From Qipengyuania flava (GTDB lineage Bacteria > Pseudomonadota > Alphaproteobacteria > Sphingomonadales > Sphingomonadaceae), in NCBI RefSeq assembly GCF_011762005.1, contig NZ_JAASQU010000003.1:124001-188000 (forward strand): 64,000 nucleotides of DNA. Reading direction: 5' to 3'. The notes below the pieces were generated by a model that was not told where the DNA came from, did not search any database, and saw nothing but the letters and a program-made list of their open reading frames with translations. Made by a program: the position numbers and the translations under genes. Numbering within the stretch: the first letter of the stretch is position 1; each line of letters opens with the position of its first letter. This document shows positions 24,146-33,025 of this stretch, one piece after another.

Positions 24146-25333
24146 TCAGCCGCGCGCGTGTTCGGCGAGGAATCGCTTCACATTGCGCGCCGCCTGCCGG
24201 ATGCGCTGCTCGTTCTCGACCATGGCAATGCGGACGAAGCCCTCGCCCTCCTCGCCGAAACCGACCCCTGCCGCGACCGCGACGCCGGCGTGTTCGAGCA
24301 ATTGCTTGGAGAATTCGAGGCTGCCCATGTCCTCGAAGCCGGGGGGCAATTCGGCCCAGGTGAACATGCTGGCGGGCGGGTTGGGGATCGGCCATCCCGC
24401 GCGGGTGAAGCTTTCGACCATCACGTCGCGGCGGCTTTGGTAACGCAGCCGGTTCTCCTCGACCACGTCTTGCGGACCGTTCAGCGCGGCGCAGGCGGCC
24501 GCTTGGATCGGGGTGAAGGCACCGTAGTCGAGATAGGATTTCACGCGCGTCAGCGCGGCGACCAGTTCGGGGTTGCCGACGCAGAAGCCGATGCGCCAGC
24601 CCGCCATCGAGAAGGTCTTCGACATTGAGGTGAACTCGACCGCGACGTCCTTCGCGCCGGGCACTTCGAGGATCGAGCGGGTCGGCTTGCCGTCGTAATA
24701 GAGTTCGGAATAGGCGAGGTCGGAAAGGATCCAGACCCTGTTCTCGCGCGCCCAGGCCACGAGCCGCTCGTAGAAGGCGAGATCGACCGTTTCCGCAGTG
24801 GGATTGCTCGGGTAATTGACCACCAGCACCGTCGGACGCGGGACAGTGTAGGCCATCGCATTGTCGAGCGCCTTCCAGTAGCGTTCGTCGGGCGTGGTCG
24901 GCACCGAGCGGATCGTCGCACCCGCAATGATGAAGCCGTATGTGTGGATCGGATAGGCGGGACTGGGCGCAAGGATGACGTCGCCCGGCGCGCTGATCGC
25001 GGTCGCCATCGACGAGAGGCCTTCCTTCGAGCCCATCGTCACCACCACTTCGCGCTCGGGATCGAGATCGACGTTGAAGCGGCGGCCGTAGTAATTAGCC
25101 TGCGCCTTGCGCAGGCCCGGGATGCCTTTCGACTGCGAATAGCCATGCGCGGTCGGCTTGGCCGCGACCTCGCACAATTTGTCGATCACATGCTGCGGCG
25201 GGGGCTGGTCGGGATTGCCCATGCCCAGATCGATGATGTCGCGCCCCGCCTGCCGCGCGGCATGCCGCATCGCGTTGACTTCGGCGATGACATAGGGGGG
25301 CATGCGTTTGATGCGGTAGAATTCGTCGGACAT
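24146..25333 (-). CDS. Class I/II PLP aminotransferase (AlaC / LL-DAP aminotransferase-like)
   Basis: A 395-residue fold-type I aminotransferase with YSQSKGIPGLRKA, the PNPTAETV-type Asn (NYPSNPTAETV), the Asp-Tyr pair (SDLAYSELYYD) and the PLP lysine in SMSKTFSMAGWRIGF. The C-terminal VRIAMVENEQRIRQAARN includes the substrate-binding Arg. This subfamily is usually annotated as glutamate-pyruvate aminotransferase AlaC or LL-diaminopimelate aminotransferase; sequence alone does not decide. It is divergent from phaC. Confidence 0.88.
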   Translation of the reverse strand: MSDEFYRIKRMPPYVIAEVNAMRHAARQAGRDIIDLGMGNPDQPPPQHVIDKLCEVAAKPTAHGYSQSKGIPGLRKAQANYYGRRFNVDLDPEREVVVTMGSKEGLSSMATAISAPGDVILAPSPAYPIHTYGFIIAGATIRSVPTTPDERYWKALDNAMAYTVPRPTVLVVNYPSNPTAETVDLAFYERLVAWARENRVWILSDLAYSELYYDGKPTRSILEVPGAKDVAVEFTSMSKTFSMAGWRIGFCVGNPELVAALTRVKSYLDYGAFTPIQAAACAALNGPQDVVEENRLRYQSRRDVMVESFTRAGWPIPNPPASMFTWAELPPGFEDMGSLEFSKQLLEHAGVAVAAGVGFGEEGEGFVRIAMVENEQRIRQAARNVKRFLAEHARG

Positions 25334-25464
25334 CCTGTCTCTTTCGGCATTGGTCGAGTCACACTGATTACCTATTCACCCTGTAGGTGCAATCGCGACG
25401 GGTGCATGGCGGTGCGGAATATCCTATTGCCTGTCCAACACGCGCTTGGCACCACGGAGCAGCG

Positions 25465-27333
25465 ATGATGACCGACGACGGCCCCGACCCCTTCACCAAC
25501 ATGTTCGAAGCCCCGGCCAAGCTGGCGCGCGCGCTGTTCGCGCCGATGGCGGAAGCGACCGCGGGCACGCCGGTTTCGGCGGAGGACATGCGTCACTGGG
25601 CCGATGTCGGGATGAAGCTGCAATCGATGTGGCTCGAATACCAGACCGAGCAGCTTGCCGATCCGCAGGCGCTTGCGCCCTTCTTCGATCCCGCGCGGTG
25701 GATGGAATTGGCGCAGGACTGGTACCGGCAGATGCCGCTCGCCGATCCGGCACAACAGCAGGCGCTGATGCAGGAAGGCATCGCTCTGTGGCAGCAGGTG
25801 CTGGGCCAGTACGGGCTCGGCCCCGATACCGCCGCGCAGGCTTCGCCCGAACCCGAACTGCCGCGCAGCGACCGCCGCTTCGCCGATCCGCGGTGGCGCG
25901 CGCATCCCGCCTATGCGCTGATCCATCAGACCTACCTGTTCCTCGCCGAGCGGGTTGCCGCCATGGTCGAAAGCGCGGAAGGCCTGTCGGACGAGCGGCG
26001 CGAGCAATTGCGCTTCACCACCCGCACGCTGACCGATGCGGCAAGCCCGGCGAACTACCCGCTGCTCAACCCGGTGGTGATGGAGCGCACGCTCGAGACG
26101 CGCGGCGAGAACCTGATCAAGGGGATGGAACACCTGCTGGCCGATTTGCGCCGCGGGCAATTGTCGCACACCGACCCCAGCGCATTTACGCTGGGCGAGA
26201 ACATCGCGACCACGCCCGGCAAGGTCGTCCACGAAACGCCGCTCTACCAGCTGATCCAGTACACGCCGACAACCGAGACGGTGCTGGCCACCCCGCTGGT
26301 GATCTTCCCGCCGTGGATCAACCGTTTCTACATCCTCGACCTCAACGCGAAGAAAAGCTTCGTGCGCTGGGCGGTCGAACAGGGCGTGACCGTGTTCATG
26401 GTCAGCTGGAAATCGGCCGACGCCGACATGAAGGACGTGGTCTGGGACGATTACGTGCGGGCCCAGATCGACGCGATCGACCATATCCGCGCGCGGCTGA
26501 AAGTGCCGCAGGTCCATGCGATCGGCTATTGCGTGGCGGGTACCACGCTGGCGGCGACGCTCGCGGTGCTGCATCGCCGGGGCGAGCAGGACAAGGTGAA
26601 GAGCGCGACCTTCTTCACCGCGCAGGTCGACTTCGAGAAGGCAGGCGATCTGCTCAACTTCGTCGACGACCAGCAACTCGCCGCGATCAAGGCGCTCAGT
26701 CCCGACGGCTATCTCGATGGGCGCTACATGGCCGCGACCTTCAACATGCTGCGCGGCACCGACCTGATCTGGAACTACGTGGTCAACAATTACCTGCTGG
26801 GCGAAGACTACCCCGCCTTCGACCTGCTGCACTGGAACGGCGACGTCACCAATCTGCCGGCCAAATGGCACGAGCAATATCTGCGCGACCTCTATCGCGA
26901 CAACCGACTGGTCGAGGCCGACGCGCTGCAGGTCGATGATACACCGGTCGACCTCGGGCTGGTCGAAACGCCCTGCTATATCCAGGCAGGCAAGGAAGAC
27001 CATATCGCCCCGGCCGAAAGCGCGTGGCGGATCACCGAGCAGTTTTCCGGTCCGGTCAAGTTCGTGCTCGCGGGATCGGGCCATATTGCGGGTGTGGTCA
27101 ATCCGCCCGGATCGGGCAAATACCAGTACTGGACCAATGACGGTGAAGCACGCAGCCTTGCCGAGTTCCGCGAGGGTGCGGAGGAACATCCGGGCAGTTG
27201 GTGGCCCGACTGGATCGAGTGGCTGCGCAATCAGGCCCCCGAAACGATTGCCGCGAAGGGCAAGCGCGCACCGGGCGGGCGCGGCGATAGCGTGATCGAG
27301 GATGCGCCCGGACGCTACGTCGCGACGCGCTGA
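25465..27333 (+). CDS. phaC: Class I poly(3-hydroxyalkanoate) synthase
   Basis: A 622-residue PHA synthase. GGAGC precedes the twin ATGs at 25,465/25,468. The alpha/beta core has WINRFYILDLNAKKSFVRW, the lipase-like box GYCVAG with catalytic Cys356, the catalytic Asp region AGKEDHIAPAES and the His in AGSGHIAGVVNPPG. The full length with an N-terminal ~200-residue domain matches class I enzymes acting alone, without PhaE/PhaR. It polymerises 3-hydroxyacyl-CoA on granules. The phasin gene follows ~106 bases later with its own promoter. Confidence 0.96.
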   Translation: MMTDDGPDPFTNMFEAPAKLARALFAPMAEATAGTPVSAEDMRHWADVGMKLQSMWLEYQTEQLADPQALAPFFDPARWMELAQDWYRQMPLADPAQQQALMQEGIALWQQVLGQYGLGPDTAAQASPEPELPRSDRRFADPRWRAHPAYALIHQTYLFLAERVAAMVESAEGLSDERREQLRFTTRTLTDAASPANYPLLNPVVMERTLETRGENLIKGMEHLLADLRRGQLSHTDPSAFTLGENIATTPGKVVHETPLYQLIQYTPTTETVLATPLVIFPPWINRFYILDLNAKKSFVRWAVEQGVTVFMVSWKSADADMKDVVWDDYVRAQIDAIDHIRARLKVPQVHAIGYCVAGTTLAATLAVLHRRGEQDKVKSATFFTAQVDFEKAGDLLNFVDDQQLAAIKALSPDGYLDGRYMAATFNMLRGTDLIWNYVVNNYLLGEDYPAFDLLHWNGDVTNLPAKWHEQYLRDLYRDNRLVEADALQVDDTPVDLGLVETPCYIQAGKEDHIAPAESAWRITEQFSGPVKFVLAGSGHIAGVVNPPGSGKYQYWTNDGEARSLAEFREGAEEHPGSWWPDWIEWLRNQAPETIAAKGKRAPGGRGDSVIEDAPGRYVATR

Positions 27334-27362
27334 CCGGGCCTACGGCGACCACTTCGCCGCTA

Positions 27363-27426
27363 TTGTGCAGCGCACAAAATTCGCTTGACTTCGCGACTGC
27401 AGCGCCTATTTTGTGCAGTGCAACAA
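27363..27426 (+). promoter_or_regulatory. Phasin promoter with two PhaR-like operators
   Basis: A perfect inverted repeat TTGTGC-AGC-GCACAA lies at 27,363-27,377 and an imperfect copy TTGTGC-AGT-GCAACAA at 27,411-27,426. A sigma70-like TTGACT (27,385-27,390), 16-base spacer and TATTTT (27,407-27,412) sit between and run into the second copy. TGC/GCA dyads are the type of site reported for PhaR, the PHA-responsive repressor of phasin genes. Binding here is inference. Confidence 0.65.
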
Positions 27427-27439
27427 AGCGAGGTTTCCC

Positions 27440-28267
27440 ATGGCTGACAGCCAAAGCAAGATCGACGCCGAAGCCGAGAAGGCTTTTGCTGCCGCGGCCG
27501 AGAAGAAGGCTGCCGGCTCGATCAGCGCGCAGAAGGTCGAGAAGGCCGTCGCCGCCGAACCCGCTGCGCCGGTAGAAACCGCGGCAATTGCCAAGGCAGT
27601 CAAGCGCAAGTCGGCGAAAACCAAGCCTGCCGCCGCCGCCGGCAAGGCCCGGAAGAAGCCCGCGACCAAGCAAGCCGTTGCCAAGCAAGCCGTTGCCAAG
27701 AAAGCCGCATCGGCCAGCAAGCCGCTTCCCGCGAAAAAGGCCAAGCCGGCGGCCAAGAATCCCGCCGCGAAGCCCGCTATCCAGACCCCCCCGATCTCCC
27801 AGCTTAAGGAAACCATCATGGCTACCGCTGAAACCGCCACCACCATCGATTACACCACCAAGGCCAAGGAAATGGCTGCCGACATGCAGACCCGCGCCAA
27901 GGCCGCCTACGACAAGGGTACCGAGATGACCAAGGAAGCCGTCGAGTTCCAGAAGGGCAATCTCGAAGCCCTGGTCGAATCGGGCAAGATCCTCGTCTCG
28001 GGCATGCAGGACCTCGGCCGCACCTATGCGGACGAAGCCAAGTCGGCCGCCGAAACCGTGCAGGGCGACGTCAAGAAGGTTGCCGAAATCAAGTCGCCGA
28101 CCGAGCTGTTCCAGCTTCAGGGCGATATCGCACGTCGCAATTTCGACGCCATGGTCTCGGCGACTTCGAAGAACACCGAAGCCATGCTCAAGCTCGTCAA
28201 CGACGCTTTCGCGCCGGTTTCGAACCGCATGAGCCTGGCCGCAGAAAAGGTCGGCAAGGCCGCCTGA
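27440..28267 (+). CDS. phaP: Phasin with histone-like Ala/Lys/Pro-rich N-terminal extension
   Basis: A 275-residue protein from ATG 27,440 (GCGAGG upstream). Residues 1-125 are low-complexity, Lys/Ala/Pro-rich and carry repeats such as KQAVAKQAVAKKAA, like histone H1 tails. Residues ~127-275 form the phasin_2 helical domain (GNLEALVESGKILVSGMQDLG and QGDIARRNFDAMVSATSKNTEAML). Phasins coat PHA granules; the basic tail could tie granules to DNA. An in-frame ATG at 27,818 behind TTAAGGAAA would give the 149-residue phasin alone, see findings. Confidence 0.9.
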   Translation: MADSQSKIDAEAEKAFAAAAEKKAAGSISAQKVEKAVAAEPAAPVETAAIAKAVKRKSAKTKPAAAAGKARKKPATKQAVAKQAVAKKAASASKPLPAKKAKPAAKNPAAKPAIQTPPISQLKETIMATAETATTIDYTTKAKEMAADMQTRAKAAYDKGTEMTKEAVEFQKGNLEALVESGKILVSGMQDLGRTYADEAKSAAETVQGDVKKVAEIKSPTELFQLQGDIARRNFDAMVSATSKNTEAMLKLVNDAFAPVSNRMSLAAEKVGKAA

Positions 28268-28334
28268 TCGAACATCGCTTCAATTCCGTCGGGCACTCTC
28301 TCTCCTCTCTCTCGCCCGGCGAATTGGACACCGT

Positions 28335-28370
28335 GGACCGGATGGTTACGCACCATCCGGTCCTTTTCGT
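28335..28370 (+). terminator. Rho-independent terminator after the phasin gene
   Basis: A 12-base stem GGACCGGATGGT (28,335-28,346) with ACCATCCGGTCC (28,352-28,363), a five-base loop, and TTTTCGTTT right after. It ends the phaP transcript before clpS. Confidence 0.9.
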
Positions 28371-28477
28371 TTCCGGGCAGTCGCCCGTTGCGGCACCCTG
28401 TTGCCCACCCCGCAAACAGCGACGCCTGCCGCTCGTGCCTTGCGAATTGGCGAAGCGATACGATAATGGGTCCTGCA

Positions 28478-28840
28478 ATGGCCGAGATTCCGACATTCCC
28501 CCCGATCCGCGCTGCCGGCGAGGACGACGATTCCCGCGAAGGCGACGGCCAGGTCGGCATCGCCACCAAGACCCGCGCGAAACCCAAGAAACCCAGCCAG
28601 TACAAGGTGTTGCTGCTGAACGACGATTACACGCCGATGGAGTTCGTGGTGATCGTCCTCAAGCGCTTCTTCCGCATGGACATGGAAGAGGCGACCCGCG
28701 TGATGCTGCATGTTCACCAGAAGGGCGTCGGCATATGCGGAATATTCCCCTATGAAGTGGCCGAAACCAAGGTCAACCAGGTGATGGAATTCGCCCGGCA
28801 GAACCAGCACCCGCTGCAATGCACGCTCGAAAAGGCCTGA
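28478..28840 (+). CDS. clpS: ATP-dependent Clp protease adaptor ClpS
   Basis: About 120 residues. The core is canonical Clp[18 protein letters not shown], the MHVHQ-like [14 protein letters not shown] segment and YEVAETKV. The disordered N-terminus feeds the Clp pore. ClpS delivers N-end rule substrates (Leu, Phe, Trp, Tyr) to ClpAP; the aat gene at 45.2 kb makes such N-ends. ATG 28,478 and 28,466 are both possible starts, and neither has a strong ribosome site. Confidence 0.95.
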   Translation: MAEIPTFPPIRAAGEDDDSREGDGQVGIATKTRAKPKKPSQYKVLLLNDDYTPMEFVVIVLKRFFRMDMEEATRVMLHVHQKGVGICGIFPYEVAETKVNQVMEFARQNQHPLQCTLEKA

Positions 28841-28909
28841 CCGCCGCACGCTCCGGACAAGGGGCATGACCTGCGCGCAAAACCGCGCTAGGGGCAGCGG
28901 CGGAGACAA

Positions 28910-30148
28910 TTGACCGGCGGCCCCTTGCTCAAATTCCTGCCCAGCATCGATCGCTATATCTTCCGGCTCGTGACGGTGCCGATGGCCGCGGTGTTCGCCA
29001 TTGCTGCCTCGCTGCTGGTGCTCGACAAGATGCTGCGCCTGTTCGATTTCGTCGCGGTCGAAGGCGGCCCGGTGGGTGTCGTGTTCAAGATGCTGGTCGC
29101 GCTGGTGCCCGAATATGCCAGCCTGGCGATCCCGCTCGGCCTGCTGCTCGGCATCCTGCTCGCTTTCCGAAAGCTCGCCACCACCAGTGAACTCGACGTG
29201 TTTCGCGCGGTCGGGCTTGGCTATGGCCGGCTGCTGCGCGTGCCCTTCGCGATCACCGCAGTGCTGATGGCGGTCAATGTCGCGCTGGTATTCTTCATCC
29301 AGCCGATCAGCCGGTATTATTACGAGCAGATGGAATACGAGCTGCGCTCGGGCGCGTTGGGCGCATCGATCAAGGTCGGCGAATTCACCACGCTGGCCGA
29401 TCGCATGGCGCTGCGGATCGAGGAAAGCGAAGATGACGGGAGACGGCTCAAGGGTATCTTTGCGCGCGTCGCCAACGATCAGGACCAGGTCCTTTCGATC
29501 TCGGCCAAGGAAGGCGCCTTCCTCGCCACCACCGACAATCCCGACACGATCATCCTGCGGCTGACCAACGGCACCATCGTGCAGGATACGGGCAGCCAGA
29601 CCCCGCGTGTCCTGACTTTCACGCGGCACGATCTGCCGATCGACCTGCCCGCGGTGGAGGAATTCCGTGCGCGTGGCGATGCCGAACGCGAATACATCCT
29701 GCCCGAACTCCTGCGCATCGGCTGGAGCGACGAACTGCCCGAAGAGGCACGCGACGCCAGCCAGGCCAGCTTCAATTTCCGGCTGGTCGAAGTGGTGATG
29801 ATGGCACTGCTGCCGCTGCTGGCGGTGGCGCTGGGGGTCCCGCCCAAGCGATCGAGCAGCGCGCTGGGCGTGTTCATCTCGATCGTGATGGTGGTCGCCT
29901 ATCACAAGGTGAACCAATATGGCGAAGATATCGCCGCGCTTGGCCGCGTCGATCCAATTCTCGCCCTGTGGGGGCCGTTCGCGATCTTTGCTGCGCTGAT
30001 CATATGGATGTACTGGCGCGTCGCGCATGTTCCCGGCGGACAGGCTATCGGCGCGCTCGAAATCTGGTTCGACAAGCTGGCCAAGCGCGTGGGCGGGCTG
30101 TTCCGTCGCCGGCGCCGGCTCAAGATCGACCTCGCGGCAGCCGAATAG
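28910..30148 (+). CDS. lptF: LPS export permease LptF
   Basis: A 412-residue inner-membrane protein starting at TTG with GGAG seven bases upstream. It has the YjgP/YjgQ layout: two N-terminal helices (MAAVFAIAASLLVLDKMLRLF), VPEYASLAIPLGLLLGILLAFRKLATTSELDVFRAVG, a periplasmic jellyroll domain (~130-270) and three to four C-terminal helices. With LptG and LptB it extracts LPS from the inner membrane. LptG follows after nine bases. Confidence 0.93.
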   Translation: MTGGPLLKFLPSIDRYIFRLVTVPMAAVFAIAASLLVLDKMLRLFDFVAVEGGPVGVVFKMLVALVPEYASLAIPLGLLLGILLAFRKLATTSELDVFRAVGLGYGRLLRVPFAITAVLMAVNVALVFFIQPISRYYYEQMEYELRSGALGASIKVGEFTTLADRMALRIEESEDDGRRLKGIFARVANDQDQVLSISAKEGAFLATTDNPDTIILRLTNGTIVQDTGSQTPRVLTFTRHDLPIDLPAVEEFRARGDAEREYILPELLRIGWSDELPEEARDASQASFNFRLVEVVMMALLPLLAVALGVPPKRSSSALGVFISIVMVVAYHKVNQYGEDIAALGRVDPILALWGPFAIFAALIIWMYWRVAHVPGGQAIGALEIWFDKLAKRVGGLFRRRRRLKIDLAAAE

Positions 30149-30157
30149 CGGGACCCC

Positions 30158-31255
30158 ATGCAGCTTGATTTCTTCCCCTCGCGCACGCTGACGCTCTATC
30201 TTGCGAAGCTGTTCGTCGCGCGGATCGCCGCGATGCTGTTCGTGCTGGTGCTCGTGCTGATGATGCTCGACCTGCTGTCGAGCAGCGGCGAAATCCTCGC
30301 CGTGGCCGGTAACGGACAGGGCGAATTGCTGACCTATGCGGGATTGCGGATACCGCAGTTGATATCGCGTTTCCTGCCCTACTCGGTGCTGCTCGCCACG
30401 CTCATCACGCTGGTGACGCTCAACCAGAACAGCGAGGTAATCGCGATGAAGGCGGCCGGGCTGTCCGCGCATCAGGTGCTCGCCCCGCTGCTGCTCACTG
30501 CCGGGCTTGTCTCGCTGGCCACCTTCGCTTTCAACGAACGGGTGGTGACCCGCGCGACGGAGACGCTCAAGGCGTGGGAAGCGGTGGATTATGGCGCGAT
30601 TCCCGACGAAGAGCGCGTGCGCACCAACATTTATCTCAACGACGACGGCAATATCCTCACCGCCGCCTATCTCGCCGGGCGCGGCGAGGCGATCGCCATG
30701 CGCAATGTCAGCTGGTATCGCCGCAATTCCGAAGGCATGATCATCGAGCAGGTCGACGCCGACCGCGCGCGTTATGCCGGCCCCGGCTGGCGACTCGAGG
30801 GGATCACCCGGTTCAGCGTGCAGAACGCGGTAACCGACAGGCCCGCCACGCTTGTGGTCGGCGAAGGCCTCACCCCGGACCAGATCGACCTCGCCAAGAT
30901 CGATCCCGATGCCGAACCCTTCTGGACACTGACGACCTCGATCGCCGAGTTCGAGCGCGCAGGGCGCCAGACCGACGAATTGCGCGCCAAGTGGTGGCAC
31001 AAGATATCGGGCCCGCTGTCGGCCTTCCTGATGCCGTTGCTTGGCGCGGTCGCGGCCTTCGGGCTGGCGCGCTCGGGCCAGCTGTTCGTGCGTGCAGTGA
31101 TCGGCATGGCGCTGGGCTTTGCCTATTTCGTGGTCGACAACGCCGCGCTCGCGATGGGCAGCTTCGGCGGGTATCCGCCGTTCCTCGCCGCGTGGGCGCC
31201 TTTCTTCCTGTTCCTGCTGATCGGTGAAACGGTGCTGATCCGCACCGAGGAATGA
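30158..31255 (+). CDS. lptG: LPS export permease LptG
   Basis: A 365-residue partner of LptF with the same fold: TLTLYLAKLFVARIAAMLFVLVLVLMMLDLL, LISRFLPYSVLLATLITLVTLNQNSEVIAMKAAGLS, a periplasmic beta domain and three C-terminal helices (GPLSAFLMPLLGAVAAFGLARSG). It forms the LptB2FG exporter; LptB is not in the window. It overlaps the GNAT gene by ATGA. Confidence 0.94.
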   Translation: MQLDFFPSRTLTLYLAKLFVARIAAMLFVLVLVLMMLDLLSSSGEILAVAGNGQGELLTYAGLRIPQLISRFLPYSVLLATLITLVTLNQNSEVIAMKAAGLSAHQVLAPLLLTAGLVSLATFAFNERVVTRATETLKAWEAVDYGAIPDEERVRTNIYLNDDGNILTAAYLAGRGEAIAMRNVSWYRRNSEGMIIEQVDADRARYAGPGWRLEGITRFSVQNAVTDRPATLVVGEGLTPDQIDLAKIDPDAEPFWTLTTSIAEFERAGRQTDELRAKWWHKISGPLSAFLMPLLGAVAAFGLARSGQLFVRAVIGMALGFAYFVVDNAALAMGSFGGYPPFLAAWAPFFLFLLIGETVLIRTEE

Positions 31256-31767
31256 GCGATTATTCGATCCGCCTCGCGCGTGCCGGGGATGCCGCGTACC
31301 TGCCTGCGATCGAACGCGCCGCGGCCACGCTCTTTGCGGATGATCCTGCCGCCGACCAGGTGGACTTCAACGACGTCCGGACCGAGGACGGACATCGCAA
31401 ACTGATCGCCAAAGGGCATTGCCTGGTGGCCGAGATCGGCGAGACCATCGTCGGCTTCCTGGCCAGCCAGCCATTCGGCCGCGAACTGCATATCTGGGAA
31501 ATGGATGTGCATCCCGATGCGCAGGGTCAGGGCGTCGGCGCGGTGTTGCTGCGGGCATGCCTGGTCGATGCAGCGAATTCGGGTTTCCGCGCGGTGACGC
31601 TTACCACCTTCCGCGATGTGGCCTGGAACGGCCCCTTCTACGGCCGTATCGGATTTACCGAAGTGGAGGACCTGAAAGCCCATCCACGGTTGGCGAAAGA
31701 GCTGGCGGAGGAAGCCGCAGCGGGACTTCCGCCCGAGCGGCGGATCGCCATGATCCGCTTTCTGTAG
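31252..31767 (+). CDS. GNAT-family N-acetyltransferase
   Basis: A 171-residue GNAT fold. It has strand beta4 LHIWEMDVHPDAQGQGVGAVLLRACL with the acetyl-CoA loop QGQGVG, then AVTLTTFRDVAWNGPFYGRIGF with the Tyr-Gly-x-x-Gly-Phe motif. The acceptor is unknown. It is translationally coupled to lptG, but a link to LPS is not evident. It ends 12 bases from the convergent desaturase gene. Confidence 0.9.
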   Translation: MSDYSIRLARAGDAAYLPAIERAAATLFADDPAADQVDFNDVRTEDGHRKLIAKGHCLVAEIGETIVGFLASQPFGRELHIWEMDVHPDAQGQGVGAVLLRACLVDAANSGFRAVTLTTFRDVAWNGPFYGRIGFTEVEDLKAHPRLAKELAEEAAAGLPPERRIAMIRFL

Positions 31768-31779
31768 GAAGCGGAGCTC

Positions 31780-32877
31780 CTAGCTGCGCGGGCGCATCGT
31801 GTTGCGGGCGATCCGCCCCACCAGCACACCCATCCCGGCGTGGTTTGCCCCGTGATAGCTCGAATCGTCCGCGAGTTCGGTCACCAGCCTGCGGTGTGCT
31901 TCGGCCAGCGAGTGATAGGGCATCGAGGGCATCAGGTGGTGCAGCGCATGATAGCGCAGCCCGACCGGGGCCCACAGTTCGGCAATGCGGCCGGGCGGCG
32001 GCACGTTGACGCTGTCGAGGAACTGCGCGGTCACGGTCATGGCCTCGCCCTCATTCTCCCAGAGATGGGCGACCAGCGTGCGCAGCTGGTTGAGCAGCGC
32101 GACAACCGAGGCCACGGCCAGCGCGACCAGCAGGGGTTTCCAGCCAAAGGCGAAGACGCTGCCGATCAGCGCCCAGCTCCACACCATGCCGCCCGCTTCC
32201 TGCAGCATCACCCGGCGACGCAGGTCGCCTTCGGGGTTCTTGCGGCGAAAATCGGGATTGATCGCAAGCGCGCTGAGCCGCTGCCACGTCAGCCGGCGGA
32301 TCGGCGGGATGATCGCTCCCAGCGGAACGAGCACTGCGAAACGCAGCAGCAGCGCGACCGGCGCGAGCAGCGCGATAAGCACGAATGCGGGCAGGCTCCA
32401 CGGCTTCATCAGCGCCAGCGGAAGGTATTCGGGATCCGCGATCGTGCCATATTGCGTGCGCTTGTGATGCAGCGTGTGCACGCCTTCATACATGAAGGAC
32501 GGCGTCAGCATGGGCACGCCGACCAGCGCGTTCCAAGCGGTCCGGAAGCCCGGCAGCGCTCCGTTACGGAAATGCGAGATTTCGTGGATGAACAGCAAGG
32601 CGCGATACAGCGCGAGCACCGAGACCACGCCCAGAACGATTGCCAGCGGGAGGCTGTCGACCAAAATCGCACCCGCCAGCGCGCCATATCCCACCAGCGC
32701 CGAACCGACCATGTCGGTCCAGTAGATGTCGGCGCGATGCGCAGCGATGTCCTTGGTCAGGTCGCGCGCGGCGCGCAGCATGGCCTTGTCGTCGGGAATC
32801 TGGGCATGCCACCCCGATCCCGCGTCGCGACGCGAAACGATATCGGCAGCCGAAATCTGGGTTTGTTGCACGTTCAT
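31780..32877 (-). CDS. Fatty acid desaturase family membrane enzyme
   Basis: About 365 residues from ATG 32,877 (AGGAC upstream; the frame is open to 32,973). The three di-iron histidine boxes are present: HEISH, HTLHHK and YHALHHLMP. Several helices fit an integral desaturase/hydroxylase. The substrate could be acyl lipid or another lipid; sequence does not settle this. It is divergent from the gene at 33,026. Confidence 0.88.
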   Translation of the reverse strand: MNVQQTQISAADIVSRRDAGSGWHAQIPDDKAMLRAARDLTKDIAAHRADIYWTDMVGSALVGYGALAGAILVDSLPLAIVLGVVSVLALYRALLFIHEISHFRNGALPGFRTAWNALVGVPMLTPSFMYEGVHTLHHKRTQYGTIADPEYLPLALMKPWSLPAFVLIALLAPVALLLRFAVLVPLGAIIPPIRRLTWQRLSALAINPDFRRKNPEGDLRRRVMLQEAGGMVWSWALIGSVFAFGWKPLLVALAVASVVALLNQLRTLVAHLWENEGEAMTVTAQFLDSVNVPPPGRIAELWAPVGLRYHALHHLMPSMPYHSLAEAHRRLVTELADDSSYHGANHAGMGVLVGRIARNTMRPRS

Positions 32878-33025
32878 GGTCGATTGTCCTGGGGGGTCTT
32901 TAGCCGAAAACACACACGCAATACAGCGCCGGGTGTCGATCATAGTGATCGCGTCCGTGCGTTTCCTTGACAAAGATCAGCTAGCGCACACAGGGCTAAT
33001 CCAAGCTGAACGAAGGTATGCGCGA

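Noticed and set aside
25372..27189. Minus-strand open frame of 605 codons opposite phaC
   Set aside because: Antisense of a clear PHA synthase; no recognisable domain.
28346..31000. Minus-strand open frame of 884 codons opposite clpS, lptF and lptG
   Set aside because: Arg/His/Gln/Gly-rich translation with no fold or ribosome site; it is the antisense of clear membrane protein genes in GC-rich DNA.
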